Origin: Desulfobacula toluolica Tol2
GTDB taxonomy: Bacteria > Desulfobacterota > Desulfobacteria > Desulfobacterales > Desulfobacteraceae
Reading direction: 5' to 3'
Length of the DNA stretch: 64,000 nucleotides
Assembly: GCF_000307105.1 (NCBI RefSeq)
Contig: NC_018645.1
Location: forward strand, 1,624,578 to 1,688,577
Shown here: positions 28,236 to 37,849 of the stretch, in pieces
Layout: each line of letters opens with the position of its first letter
Position numbering within the stretch: the stretch's first letter is position 1
The notes under the pieces: model-generated
The model's input: the letters and a program-made list of their open reading frames with translations, nothing else
What the model was told of the DNA's origin: nothing
The model's database searches: none
Made by a program: the position numbers and the translations under genes

Positions 28236-29666
28236 ATGATTGAAATTGATACGCCCGGGGTTGATATAGATAAAATAAAGGCCTGCATCCAAGAAGAACT
28301 GGAACAGTATAAAACAGTCAATGGGGGGAGATCTTTTAAATCCATTCCCTGTCCGTCTGATTTTAAATCGGCAGAGCAATGGCGTATTGATGATTGTGTC
28401 AGCAAAGAAACCCTTTTGCAATTCCACGGGCCGGAATTTATAAACAAGGCATATATTTCAATACTTCACAGAAAACCTGATTTCCAGGGGAAGGCCATCT
28501 ATCTTGATAAATTGCAGAATGGTCAGCTTACTAAAATCGAAATTCTGGGCAGGCTCAGGTATTCCAGAGAGGGACGTCTTAAAAAAGTTTATATAAAAAA
28601 TCTTTTGTTTCCCTTTCTACTTAAAACTTTTTTCAAAATCCCCGCATTGGGTTGGGGCTTGAGAATTATGGCAGGAATTTTCAATCTGCCTATAATTTTG
28701 ATGAATATACAGAGAATTGAAAATACGTCGATTGCCCACTACAGTCTTATGGAAGAGAAGGATAAAAATACTCGAACGCTGATTTTAAAATTAGATGAGG
28801 ATATTCAAAGCCTTAAGACCGACAGCATCCAGGCCCGATCTGACCTGGCAAAGGAAGTCTCCTTGGTTAAAACAGATTTATTAAAACAGATAAAAGATAA
28901 CACAATAACGCTTCTGGATATGCAGCGCAGAATTCAAACCCATTTGGAAGAGGCCAGAAAAAGATTTCCTGAACCGATTTCAAATGACCAGCTTGTACAT
29001 GTGGTCAAAGAAGAGGACCACCTTTTTGATGCAATGTATCTGAGTTTTGAAGACCGGTTCCGGGGCACGGAAAATGATATCAAAGAGCGGGTGAAGGTTT
29101 ATCTTCCCTATGTGCAAAAAGCGTGTGAAAATACAAAGGATAAGTCACTTCTGGATGTGGGTTGCGGTCGGGGGGAGTGGCTTAAGCTTTTAAAGGAGAA
29201 CAATATTGCAGCCGCAGGCCTTGATCTGAACGGTGTTATGGTGGAAAAATGCCGGGATGCTGATCTGGATGTTGTCCAATCCGACTTGCTGGCATATCTT
29301 AGAAACTTAAAAGCCGATACGCTTTCTGTGATCACAGGGTTTCATATTGTAGAACATTTGCCCTTTAATACTATGATTTCTTTGTTTGATGAATCTTTGA
29401 GGGTTTTAAAACCAGGTGGCATGGTTGTTTTTGAAACCCCCAATCCTGAAAACCTGATGGTGGGTGCATGTGATTTTTATACGGATCCATCACACAAAAA
29501 TCCCATTCCGCCCCATACGCTTTCCTATCTGGTTGAAGCCAGGGGATTTGTAAATATTGAAATAGTGAGACTTCACCCCAATAATGCCATTCAGATTGAA
29601 GATCCGTTTTTAAATTACTATTTTACAATTGGGCAGGATTACGCTGTTATTGGATTTAAAGAATGA
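28236..29666 (+). CDS. DUF4214-coiled-coil-methyltransferase, WbdD-like chain terminator
   Basis: 476 residues. Order: helical N-terminus with a TDFKSVP-type repeat insertion (residues 30-45), a DUF4214-like segment (about 63-115, FINKAYISILHRKPDFQGKA), an amphipathic/hydrophobic stretch (123-158), a coiled coil (about 165-260), then a class I SAM methyltransferase (LDVGCGRGEWLKLL near 304, GFHIVEHLPF, LKPGGMVVFETPNPEN). The methyltransferase type and gene position match O-antigen chain terminators, where the coiled coil sets chain length. No kinase domain is present, unlike WbdD of E. coli O9a. Chain-end methylation recognised by Wzt_C is the likely role. Confidence 0.8.
   Translation: MIEIDTPGVDIDKIKACIQEELEQYKTVNGGRSFKSIPCPSDFKSAEQWRIDDCVSKETLLQFHGPEFINKAYISILHRKPDFQGKAIYLDKLQNGQLTKIEILGRLRYSREGRLKKVYIKNLLFPFLLKTFFKIPALGWGLRIMAGIFNLPIILMNIQRIENTSIAHYSLMEEKDKNTRTLILKLDEDIQSLKTDSIQARSDLAKEVSLVKTDLLKQIKDNTITLLDMQRRIQTHLEEARKRFPEPISNDQLVHVVKEEDHLFDAMYLSFEDRFRGTENDIKERVKVYLPYVQKACENTKDKSLLDVGCGRGEWLKLLKENNIAAAGLDLNGVMVEKCRDADLDVVQSDLLAYLRNLKADTLSVITGFHIVEHLPFNTMISLFDESLRVLKPGGMVVFETPNPENLMVGACDFYTDPSHKNPIPPHTLSYLVEARGFVNIEIVRLHPNNAIQIEDPFLNYYFTIGQDYAVIGFKE
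28325..28371. repeat. Palindromic repeat unit in the methyltransferase gene
   Basis: GGGAGATCTTTTAAATCCAT followed by a TTTTAAATCGG half-site. The encoded peptide SFKSIP...SDFKS resembles the repeats at 3360, 3608 and 5471. The unit sits between the N-terminal helix and the DUF4214 segment; the frame is kept. Confidence 0.4.
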
Positions 29667-30766
29667 AAATATGTGTTGCAGTTGGTTCCCTGCTGGAAAA
29701 TGATGCCATCGGAAATGATGTCGCCCATCAATTGTCTGTCCTGAATACCAATAATATTTCAGCTTTTGTCTATACAGATCAGGTAAAAAGGGCCGGGACG
29801 GCGCAATATGTCCTGGACATGGTCGCTTTGTCTGATCTTATTGATGACCCTGATAATATATTGATTTATCACCATGGCGGGTGCTGGGGCAATGGTCAGA
29901 ATATTCTTGAAAAAGCAAGATGCCGGATTTTTCTTAAATATCACAACATCACCCCCCCTGAATTTTTCAAGCCCTATACCCGGTTTTTTAAAAAATATTC
30001 CAACCATGAAAAATTTTGTAGAAAGGGCATTGAGCAAACCAACAAAATTCTTCGTTTGAACAAAGTCAGCCGGTTTTTATGTGATTCTTGTTTTAATGCA
30101 AAGGATTTTCTAAACTGCGGTATTGATGATTCCAAAATTAAGATTGTGCCGCCTTTTCATAAGTTAGATGATTTTAAAAACGTTGAAATAAATCCGGATC
30201 TTTGTCAAAAATTAGATGATGGAAAAATAAATGTTTTGTTTGTCGGCCGCCTGGTGCCAAACAAAGGTCACAAACATTTGATCCGGGTGATTGCAGATTA
30301 TACAAAAATGTACAACTCAGATATCCGGTTGATCATTGTGGGGGGAATTGATCCGAATCTTCGCTTGTATCTGGATGAACTTAATACCTTAATTAAAAAA
30401 AATAAATTGCAGGAGATTGTTCATATAAAAGGTTCTGTGACCTTTGAAGAACTCCACACCTATTATAAGGCCTGCCATATTTTTTTACTCATGTCAGGCC
30501 ATGAAGGATTTTGCCTGCCGGTGTTAGAAGCCCAGTTTCATTCCCTGCCCATTGTTGCCCTAAATACCAGTGCCGTCCCGGAGACCATGGGGGAAAACCA
30601 GATTGTATTTGATGAGCCGGATGGTCAAAAATTTGCCGCAGCAATCCATGTTTTGTATCATAATTCCGATTTCCGGGAGTATATTGCAAATGAAGGCAAA
30701 AAAAATATCGAGCGGTTTTCAAATAAAACAATAGAAGACAAATTTTTAAAAGCCGTGCTTGATTAA
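29663..30766 (+). CDS. GT4-type glycosyltransferase
   Basis: 367 residues, overlapping the methyltransferase gene by 4 bases. LIYHHGGCWGNGQNILEKAR and FLKYHNITPPEFF are typical of the GT4 subgroup that also forms the first module of the triple enzyme at 34161. The donor domain has NVLFVGRLVPNKGHKHLIRVI and the motif EGFCLPVLEAQFHSLPIV. Cytosolic, donor unknown. Its 3' end overlaps the convergent SGNH gene by 21 bases. Confidence 0.88.
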   Translation: MKICVAVGSLLENDAIGNDVAHQLSVLNTNNISAFVYTDQVKRAGTAQYVLDMVALSDLIDDPDNILIYHHGGCWGNGQNILEKARCRIFLKYHNITPPEFFKPYTRFFKKYSNHEKFCRKGIEQTNKILRLNKVSRFLCDSCFNAKDFLNCGIDDSKIKIVPPFHKLDDFKNVEINPDLCQKLDDGKINVLFVGRLVPNKGHKHLIRVIADYTKMYNSDIRLIIVGGIDPNLRLYLDELNTLIKKNKLQEIVHIKGSVTFEELHTYYKACHIFLLMSGHEGFCLPVLEAQFHSLPIVALNTSAVPETMGENQIVFDEPDGQKFAAAIHVLYHNSDFREYIANEGKKNIERFSNKTIEDKFLKAVLD

Positions 30767-31723
30767 AATATGGGTCTTTAAATCCCGGATCATCTGTTCT
30801 GTCCGAAGCTGTCTTCCCGTTTCAGTCAAATGAAAATAGGTATTAAAATACAGTGACGGTTCATACATATAATCATAGGGATTGCCCACATAGCGCCACC
30901 CTCTGCGTCTTACTTCCATCACAATATTGTCATAAAACCACTTTTCTCCTGGATTTGTGTAATAGCTTTCATGCTTCATTAGCGTGCTGGGCATAAAGAT
31001 CACACTGACATTTAATTTTTTACAATACAGGATAAATTCACTGATAAACTGCCAGCCAATTGCATCTGGGTCAAAGGTTTCAGAATATTTTTTAGGCTTG
31101 AGCTGCTGGGAGTGTATTTCCTTGAACATGGCCCAGGTTTTAAATTTTAGATTTGTATTGATCTGATCTCCGTGGCTATCGATTTGATGGGCCCCGTATA
31201 AGCCGGTATCTATTTTTTCCCCGCCTTGATATAAAAAACCTCGGAGTAGTCTTTTTAAGTCCATGTAAAGCACCATGTTTATTTGTTCTTTCAGGCTCAT
31301 TTTCCAGAAAAACCCTGGGTCCCTTGAAAATATATAATCAACCGTCTGTGCACTCGGGGTTCCATCATAGGAATACATTGGATACTCCAGGGGCATGAGA
31401 ATAATGTCGCCTGGATGGACCACTTTTTTAGCCGTTTCCAGGGTGTAGGGCAGGTCGATGCCTGCATTGACACCGTAATTTAAGACCGGCATGTGGAATG
31501 CCCGGGCAATTTTTTGACTGTCCACACCAAATAAAATATTGGAACCTGCCAGAAGGATGATTTTTTCCCCCATAATTCTTTCTGAAATAAGTTGTTTTTT
31601 TTCATAGACATCATAAATCCATTGGGACATTTGTGTGGGATTATTTACCTGGACAGCAATGAGTAAAGCCCAGAACAAAAAAGCTGAAACCAGGGAAAAA
31701 ATAAAAACCGTTAAAAATCTCAA
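30746..31723 (-). CDS. SGNH-type membrane-anchored acyltransferase partner (AlgJ/AlgX-like)
   Basis: 325 residues from a TTG start with AAGGA just upstream. An N-terminal membrane anchor (about 4-24) is followed by an SGNH-like domain: the Ser motif appears as AGSNILFGVDS (about 59-69) and a FNTYFHLTETGR segment near the end could supply the catalytic His. Proteins of this type transfer acyl groups on the periplasmic side to polysaccharides, receiving them from an MBOAT protein, here encoded just upstream in the same orientation with 8 bases between. Substrate unknown; the surrounding glycan genes suggest the exported polymer. Confidence 0.65.
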   Translation of the reverse strand: MRFLTVFIFSLVSAFLFWALLIAVQVNNPTQMSQWIYDVYEKKQLISERIMGEKIILLAGSNILFGVDSQKIARAFHMPVLNYGVNAGIDLPYTLETAKKVVHPGDIILMPLEYPMYSYDGTPSAQTVDYIFSRDPGFFWKMSLKEQINMVLYMDLKRLLRGFLYQGGEKIDTGLYGAHQIDSHGDQINTNLKFKTWAMFKEIHSQQLKPKKYSETFDPDAIGWQFISEFILYCKKLNVSVIFMPSTLMKHESYYTNPGEKWFYDNIVMEVRRRGWRYVGNPYDYMYEPSLYFNTYFHLTETGRQLRTEQMIRDLKTHILIKHGF

Positions 31724-31731
31724 ATCAATCC

Positions 31732-33120
31732 TTAAAAATTAAAATATACAAAGGTTTGTGCCGGGGATGCGACCATTGATTTTAAGGCAACAAACAATAA
31801 AATCCCTGCGACAAATCCATGCTTCAAAGATACTTTGGGTTCATCATTCATAGATGTGATAAACGCCATTGAATTCGGAAAAAACCAAATAACCATCAAC
31901 CCACAAAAAAGCAAAAATTCCCTGGACGTCAAACACGCATATACCCCCCATTTAGTGAATTTTAAACCCTCAACAGAAAAAGCGCGAAAATCAAAAAGTG
32001 CCCCATAGTATTGGAGGGCCATTTCAAAGGTCTGGGCTCTGAATAAAACCCATAAAAGCGTCACCACCAAAAAGGTAAGGAGTATGGAAAACTGTTTTTG
32101 CAGTCTTAATCCCTGGGGAAACAATTTGTTTTTAAGATGAAGAACAGCTAAAAACAGGCCATGGAGGAACCCCCACAGTAAAAAAGTCAATCCAGCCCCA
32201 TGCCAGATCCCGCAGATAGTCATGGTGATGACCAGGTTGTACAACTGCCTGGGAAGGCAGACCCGACTGCCGCCCAATGTAAAATAAACGTGTTCTTTTA
32301 AAAAGACAGATAAAGTGATGTGCCATTTTTTCCAAAATTCAATTAAATTTTGTGCCTTGTAGGGTGAATCGAAATTTATGGGAAGTTTTATACCTAGAAG
32401 AAATGCCAGGCCCAGGGCCATATCAGCATACCCGCTAAAATCAAAATAAATTTGAAACGAGTAGGCAAAAATGCCCATCCAGGCATCATAGTTTGATAAC
32501 AGGGTACTTACATTTAAAAAGGATTGATTGACTATAGATGTCATATTATCCGCAAACACAACCTTTTTAAACAGGCCGGTGCAAAATAAAAAAATCCCTG
32601 CATTAAAATAGACTTCATTGAATTGGGCCCAGGAAGGTTTTTTGATCTGAGAAATAAGGTCGTTATAGTGAACAATGGGGCCGGCTATGAGTTGGGGGAA
32701 GAAAAACACAAAAAACAGATACTCTTTAAAATAAGTTAGCGTGATTTTTTGTCTAAACATATCCACTTGAAAGGCGATTTGCTGAAATGTATAAAACGAA
32801 ATGGCAAGGGGCAACACAAGAGAATAATGGCTTATTTGCAAAAAGTTAGTGTACTTATAGTAGATCAGCGGAAGTAAATTAAGCAGAATGACGGCGGCAA
32901 GTATTTTTTTTTTATGCTTTTCCGGGATGTTTTTGGCATAGCCATAATTTAGTGCCACTGATGTGAATAAAATGATCAGATGTTCCAGTTCCGACTGCAT
33001 ATAAAATATAATGGAAGCCGCTATCAAAAACCATACACGAAACCGGATGTCTAACAATCGAAACAAAAGGACAGTCGGTATTAAAAATATAAACATAAAC
33101 TCATATGAATTAAATAACAT
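31732..33120 (-). CDS. MBOAT-family O-acyltransferase (AlgI-like)
   Basis: 462 residues with about ten hydrophobic segments. The family signature includes FPQLIAGPIVHYNDLI, FDFSGYADMALGLAFLLG, FWKKWHITLSVFLKEHVYF and the catalytic His in GIWHGAGLTFLLWG. These membrane enzymes move acetyl or other acyl groups across the inner membrane to an SGNH partner for glycan O-acylation. The start codon is ATG. It forms a two-gene unit with the SGNH protein. Confidence 0.92.
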   Translation of the reverse strand: MLFNSYEFMFIFLIPTVLLFRLLDIRFRVWFLIAASIIFYMQSELEHLIILFTSVALNYGYAKNIPEKHKKKILAAVILLNLLPLIYYKYTNFLQISHYSLVLPLAISFYTFQQIAFQVDMFRQKITLTYFKEYLFFVFFFPQLIAGPIVHYNDLISQIKKPSWAQFNEVYFNAGIFLFCTGLFKKVVFADNMTSIVNQSFLNVSTLLSNYDAWMGIFAYSFQIYFDFSGYADMALGLAFLLGIKLPINFDSPYKAQNLIEFWKKWHITLSVFLKEHVYFTLGGSRVCLPRQLYNLVITMTICGIWHGAGLTFLLWGFLHGLFLAVLHLKNKLFPQGLRLQKQFSILLTFLVVTLLWVLFRAQTFEMALQYYGALFDFRAFSVEGLKFTKWGVYACLTSREFLLFCGLMVIWFFPNSMAFITSMNDEPKVSLKHGFVAGILLFVALKSMVASPAQTFVYFNF

Positions 33121-33213
33121 TACTCAGCTTTCCGGGTTAGTTTTGTTCACGATTTAAAATTGCAACTGACTGAAATAATTAAAACAGGCCCAGGTGAGCC
33201 CAGGTTTCGCTTT

Positions 33214-34041
33214 CTACAATTTGCGAAAGAAACAAATGATGGATGTCCATTGGACTCTGCCGTCATTCAGGATAATATGATGCCGTATTCTATGTACATC
33301 TCCATCAAGGTGCATCATGATGGGATCCATCAGATATTCCAATGAGGGCAACTCGTAATTCATTTCATGTACCAGTTGAAGTTGTGGGCTGGCATTGATA
33401 ATATATTTTTCAAGCAGTTCCTTTGTGAAAAATTCAGGATGATCCTTGCAATTGGGGGTCAGTATAAACTCAGTTGCAACAGCAACAATACCGTTTTTCT
33501 TTGTCACCCGTGCCATTTCCTTCATGGATTCCTTTGCTTTTTTGTGCCCGCCAAAGTGTTCAATGGACGACAAAGACCATACAAAATCAAAGGTTTTGTT
33601 ATCAAATTTGAGATCTGTGCCGTTCATATTCAGCAATTGGAGTTTTGATTTATCATAGCCTCTGTCGCAGAACTCATCTGAGTTTTCAAGAATAGAAGGA
33701 TTCGCTTCGTTTCCCCCTATGGCATTGTTTGTCCAATTCTCATTGCCGTACAAATCAGTGCCGGTTACCTCGGCGATATGATCCGCCAGATAATACAAAA
33801 TCGGTTCATGTCCTGCGCCAACACCAAGGCCTTTGGCCTTTGCATCAATTGCTCCCAGGGTATGCAGGCCCCAGATGCATTGCGTCCATTCCCAGCCTTT
33901 TCTATATGCATATTCCTTGGATTCACTAAAGCAATGCTTGTCCACAGAGTAGGATTCAAGTTCTCGATGTATTTTCATCCATTCCGGATTGTCCCATTTG
34001 TTTGGGTTTGTCATCTCATTTAATCTGTGCAAATCCATCAT
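33214..34041 (-). CDS. Class I SAM-dependent methyltransferase
   Basis: 275 residues from ATG 34041, selected for the AAAGGAGAG ribosome site just upstream; a longer TTG form is less likely. Methyltransferase_11-like core: motif I GLGVGAGHEPILYYLAD, acidic TGTDLYG, motif IV DFVWSLSSIEHFGG and post-motif MARVTKKNGIVAVATEF. The N-terminal part (MDLHRLNEMTNPNKWDNPEWMKIHREL) is typical of FkbM/glycan-locus methyltransferases of unknown specificity. It is divergent from the triple glycosyltransferase. Confidence 0.8.
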   Translation of the reverse strand: MMDLHRLNEMTNPNKWDNPEWMKIHRELESYSVDKHCFSESKEYAYRKGWEWTQCIWGLHTLGAIDAKAKGLGVGAGHEPILYYLADHIAEVTGTDLYGNENWTNNAIGGNEANPSILENSDEFCDRGYDKSKLQLLNMNGTDLKFDNKTFDFVWSLSSIEHFGGHKKAKESMKEMARVTKKNGIVAVATEFILTPNCKDHPEFFTKELLEKYIINASPQLQLVHEMNYELPSLEYLMDPIMMHLDGDVHRIRHHIILNDGRVQWTSIICFFRKL

Positions 34042-34160
34042 TTTTATCTCTCCTTTTTTCAATGCCGATTAAAATGGTAAAGACTAACAATTATTGTTGA
34101 ATAGCATCTCATTTTCATATATGGAAGTGCCAACAGATAATTATTTTCTATTTTTAAAGA

Positions 34161-37100
34161 GTGAAACACAAGATAAAAATAAAAATTATGGAAAAAATAG
34201 CGATACATCAATTTCATTCAGGCTCTGCCTATGGTGATGCCGTAACCAATTCAATGTTTTTAATCCGCAGATTGCTTTTAAAGTTTGGGTTTGATTCAAA
34301 AATATATGTGGAGCGGATTGCCCCGGAATTAAAAAAAGAACTGTTCTCTTATAAAAAACTGAAATTAAAAAAAAGTGATATCATTTTGATTCATCACTCC
34401 ATGGGGCATGACCTTGGAAAGTGGGTGATGGGTCTTGCCGGGAGAAAAATCCTTGTGTACCACAACATTACCCCGGCTCATTTTTTTTCTGATAATTATC
34501 GTTTTAAACACTATGCCACCCTTGGCAGAAAGCAGTTGAAATTATTTCTTCCCCTCATGGAGTCTATCATATGTGTTTCAAAATTCAATGCAGATGAACT
34601 GCGAGGTTTTGGCTACAAGGATGTGAAAGAAATTCCCCTTTTGGTAGACATCGATAGGATTCAAGCCCGGAAATGGGATGACTCAATTGTGGCAGAATCC
34701 GCCGGGATTTATACTGTTTTGTTTGTGGGGCGGATCGCTCCCAATAAATGCCAGGAGGATCTTGTCATCATTGCCCGATATTTAAAGACAATGTTAAGCC
34801 GTCCTTTTCAGCTGATACTTGTCGGTGGTTATTCTAAAATAGACGCCTATTATCGGAAATTGTCCGCCCGGATCAAGGCAGCCGGCGTGGAAGATTGTGT
34901 CAGATTTACAGGAAAAATTTCTGATGCCAAGCTGTATGCATGGTACAGAACAGCAGATCTGTTTTTGAGTATGAGTGAACATGAAGGGTTTGGCGTTCCC
35001 TTAATTGAAGCCATGGCATTTGATGTTCCTGTTGTGGCATATAAATGCAGTAATATCCCTTATACCATGGGAGGGGCAGGGGTATTAATTACCCAAAAAG
35101 ACCACTTTTCCATTGCCGCCTTTATAAAAATTCTTTCCAGTGATCGACCCATGAAAAGGGCCCTGATCAGGCAGCAGAAAAAACAGGTGGCCAAATTTAC
35201 CAACCAGCAATTGTCAAAACAATTATACGCATTTTTAAAAGAACAGAACATTGATGTTCCAAATCCTGATGTCGATTTTGGAACTAATTTAAACTCTGCT
35301 CCCCTTCACTGTCAGGTCGAAGGCCCTTTTGAAACTTCCTACAGCCTTGCCCTTGTAAACAGGGAGATGGCTCTGGCATTGGATCGTAATAAACCGGGGA
35401 GTGTAACTCTCTTTGCCACTGAAGGTCCCGGTGATTATACCCCTAATATAGAGGCTGTCAGATCCTTTGCCGGTGTTGAAAATCTTTGGAAAAAGGGGTG
35501 TAAGGCCAGCCGGGCAGATGTTGTGATTCGTAACCTTTATCCGCCAAGGGTAGCGGATATGGATGGTCAGATTAATTTTCTTTATTTTGCATGGGAAGAG
35601 TCAGGGCTTCCCTTTGAATGGGTAGAGCAATTTAATCAACATCTGGACGGCATGCCCGTGGTTTCAAATTTTGTTAAAAAAATTCTCATTGATAATGGCG
35701 TTTATCTGCCTGTTCAGGCAGTGGGGGATGGGGTAGACCATATTTGCAAGAGTATAACAACCTATTCGTTAAGCGTAGAAACAAAATATAAATTTTTACA
35801 TATTTCTTCATGTTTTCCCAGAAAAGGTATTGATCTTTTGTTATCCGCCTTTGCCAGGACGTTTACGGTAAAAGATGACACAAGTCTTGTGATTAAAACC
35901 TTTCCTAATATTCACAATACCATTGAAGAAAAAGTAAAGTGTCTTAAAAAGAGATTCCCGGATTGTCCTCCCATTGAGATTATTAATAAAGACCTTGCCC
36001 TGTCACAAATTGCAAGTCTTTATCAGCAATGCCATGCTCTTGTGGCGCCCTCCCGGGGGGAAGGGTTCGGCCTGCCCATGGCTGAAGCTATGCTGTATGG
36101 GCTGCCGGTTATTACAACCGCCTATGGCGGGCAGTCTGAATTTTGTACAAAAGAGACCAGCTGGCTGATTGATTTTTCATTTAAGATAGCCAAAACACAT
36201 ATGGGGCTTTTCAATTCTGTGTGGATGGAACCGGATGTGAATCATCTTGGACGCTTGATGCATGAGGTGCGCTTTGCAACCCAAGCTCAGCTTAAATTAA
36301 AACTTGATGCTGCAAAAGCATTGATCAAAGATCAATTTACCTGGGACCAGTGTGCCGGCAGGTTAAAAAAATTTGTGCAGAAAATAGACAATATTCCCCC
36401 GCTTTTCCAAAAAAGAATACGCCTTGGCTGGGTATCCTCCTGGAATACAAAATGCGGCATTGCAACCTATTCAAAATTTCTCATTGATGGATTGTCCAAA
36501 GATGATTTTGATATCACCCTGTTCGCTTCCAAGGCCGAGGCAACCCTTGTGCCGGATGCGCAAGTTTCATCGGATGCAAATGTTTTACGCTGCTGGACTG
36601 ATTGTGCCGGCGGGGTTAAAGCGCTTCTGGCAGCCATGGCCAAGGAAAAGCCGGATGCCCTGGTTCTTCAGTTCAACTTTGCCTTTTTTAGTTCAGGTCA
36701 TCTTGGAAAGATTATTCAGTTTGCAAATGACCAGGGGATTGTTCTGATCATTATGTTTCATTCCACAAAGGATGTGAAAGTCGGCAGGTGGGAAGCATCC
36801 CTTGAACCTGTCACATCTTTGCTTGAAACGGTTGATCGTCTTCTGGTCCATAGTGTGGAAGATCTGAACCTGTTTAAATCCAGGGGGGTATATAAAAACA
36901 CCGCTATTTTCCCCCATGGGGTTTTGAACCGGTTGCCGGTTTCTACTGTATCCAGAGGCAAATTTATTATTGCCAGCTACGGTTTTATGCTGCCCCATAA
37001 AGGTTTGGAGCAATTAATTGAATCCTTTGTGATGCTGAGAAAGAATCGGCCGGATCTGCAGTTGTTGATGGTAAATGCATTGTATCCCAACCGGGTATCG

Positions 37101-37523
37101 AATGAGACAAAACTTCGGTGTGAGAATTTAATAAAAGCAAATCAGCTTCAGGGATCGGTTACCATGGTAACTGATTTTCTCAGAGATGAAGACAGCTTTG
37201 CCTTGCTCGATACAGCATCCATGATTGTATTTCCTTACCAGGCAACGGCTGAATCATCAAGCGCTGCTGTCCGATACGGTCTTGCAACCCATTGTCCTTG
37301 TGCGTGTACCCCCCTTGAAATTTTTTCTGATGTTAAGGGTATTGTTCATACGCTGCCGGGAACATCGCCTGAGGATATTGCCGCTGGTATTGAAAGATTA
37401 CTTTGTGATCCAGACCGCTTGAAAAGTAAGCAGACGCTTCAGGAAAGGTGGCTTTCAGCCAATTCCTGGGATGTTTTGGGCAAGCGGCTCGGGGGGATGA
37501 TAAGAGGTCTGGTTTTTTCTTAA
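34161..37523 (+). CDS. Triple-module GT4 glycosyltransferase
   Basis: 1120 residues, apparently three GT-B units in one chain. Module 1 (about 10-370) ends with SMSEHEGFGVPLIEAMAFDVPVV. Module 2 (about 385-745) carries APSRGEGFGLPMAEAMLYGLPVI. Module 3 (about 755-1120) starts RLGWVSSWNTKCGIATYSKF and has an altered donor motif (FPYQATAESSSAAVRYGLA), a form common in this module type. A linker near residue 372 contains FGTNLNSAP, resembling the window's repeat peptide. GTG start at 34161; ATG at 34188 is an alternative. Such fusions build two- or three-sugar repeat units. It immediately precedes the giant DUF4214 gene. Confidence 0.85.
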   Translation: MKHKIKIKIMEKIAIHQFHSGSAYGDAVTNSMFLIRRLLLKFGFDSKIYVERIAPELKKELFSYKKLKLKKSDIILIHHSMGHDLGKWVMGLAGRKILVYHNITPAHFFSDNYRFKHYATLGRKQLKLFLPLMESIICVSKFNADELRGFGYKDVKEIPLLVDIDRIQARKWDDSIVAESAGIYTVLFVGRIAPNKCQEDLVIIARYLKTMLSRPFQLILVGGYSKIDAYYRKLSARIKAAGVEDCVRFTGKISDAKLYAWYRTADLFLSMSEHEGFGVPLIEAMAFDVPVVAYKCSNIPYTMGGAGVLITQKDHFSIAAFIKILSSDRPMKRALIRQQKKQVAKFTNQQLSKQLYAFLKEQNIDVPNPDVDFGTNLNSAPLHCQVEGPFETSYSLALVNREMALALDRNKPGSVTLFATEGPGDYTPNIEAVRSFAGVENLWKKGCKASRADVVIRNLYPPRVADMDGQINFLYFAWEESGLPFEWVEQFNQHLDGMPVVSNFVKKILIDNGVYLPVQAVGDGVDHICKSITTYSLSVETKYKFLHISSCFPRKGIDLLLSAFARTFTVKDDTSLVIKTFPNIHNTIEEKVKCLKKRFPDCPPIEIINKDLALSQIASLYQQCHALVAPSRGEGFGLPMAEAMLYGLPVITTAYGGQSEFCTKETSWLIDFSFKIAKTHMGLFNSVWMEPDVNHLGRLMHEVRFATQAQLKLKLDAAKALIKDQFTWDQCAGRLKKFVQKIDNIPPLFQKRIRLGWVSSWNTKCGIATYSKFLIDGLSKDDFDITLFASKAEATLVPDAQVSSDANVLRCWTDCAGGVKALLAAMAKEKPDALVLQFNFAFFSSGHLGKIIQFANDQGIVLIIMFHSTKDVKVGRWEASLEPVTSLLETVDRLLVHSVEDLNLFKSRGVYKNTAIFPHGVLNRLPVSTVSRGKFIIASYGFMLPHKGLEQLIESFVMLRKNRPDLQLLMVNALYPNRVSNETKLRCENLIKANQLQGSVTMVTDFLRDEDSFALLDTASMIVFPYQATAESSSAAVRYGLATHCPCACTPLEIFSDVKGIVHTLPGTSPEDIAAGIERLLCDPDRLKSKQTLQERWLSANSWDVLGKRLGGMIRGLVFS

Positions 37524-37849
37524 AATAGCAAACACGGCTTCATCCGGTATTTTGCTGTGTCCAAGGTTAAATTAAACCATATCTGTATAAATATGGCCAA
37601 ATATTATAATTTTTTGTTCCGAGACCATTGGCCGGTTAAATTGTTTTGGTAAACCATTGGTGCTGGCAGATACCCGCTGGGCCGGAAGAATACAGCATAA
37701 TTCGGATTTGCCCGGCGCAGTTAAACTTGTAGAAAAGTTGACATTGGTATCTTATTTGCATATGTTGAATCGAGAATGAAATTGTGAGTATTATCTGTGC
37801 CATTTTTATGGTGGCGCAATTATTAATTTATTGTTAAGGAGAATAAAGA
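37524..37849. other. 326-base intergenic region before the giant gene
   Basis: AT-rich leader of the giant DUF4214 gene. It contains the sigma-70-like promoter described separately and an AAGGAG ribosome site (37836-37841) eight bases before the ATG. The predicted 5' leader is about 75 bases. No strong terminator for the upstream glycosyltransferase gene is seen. Confidence 0.6.
37738..37766 (+). promoter_or_regulatory. Sigma-70-type promoter of the giant DUF4214 gene
   Basis: TTGACA at 37738-37743, a 17-base spacer and TATGTT at 37761-37766. Perfect -35 and ideal spacing; about 80 bases before the start codon. Confidence 0.55.
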
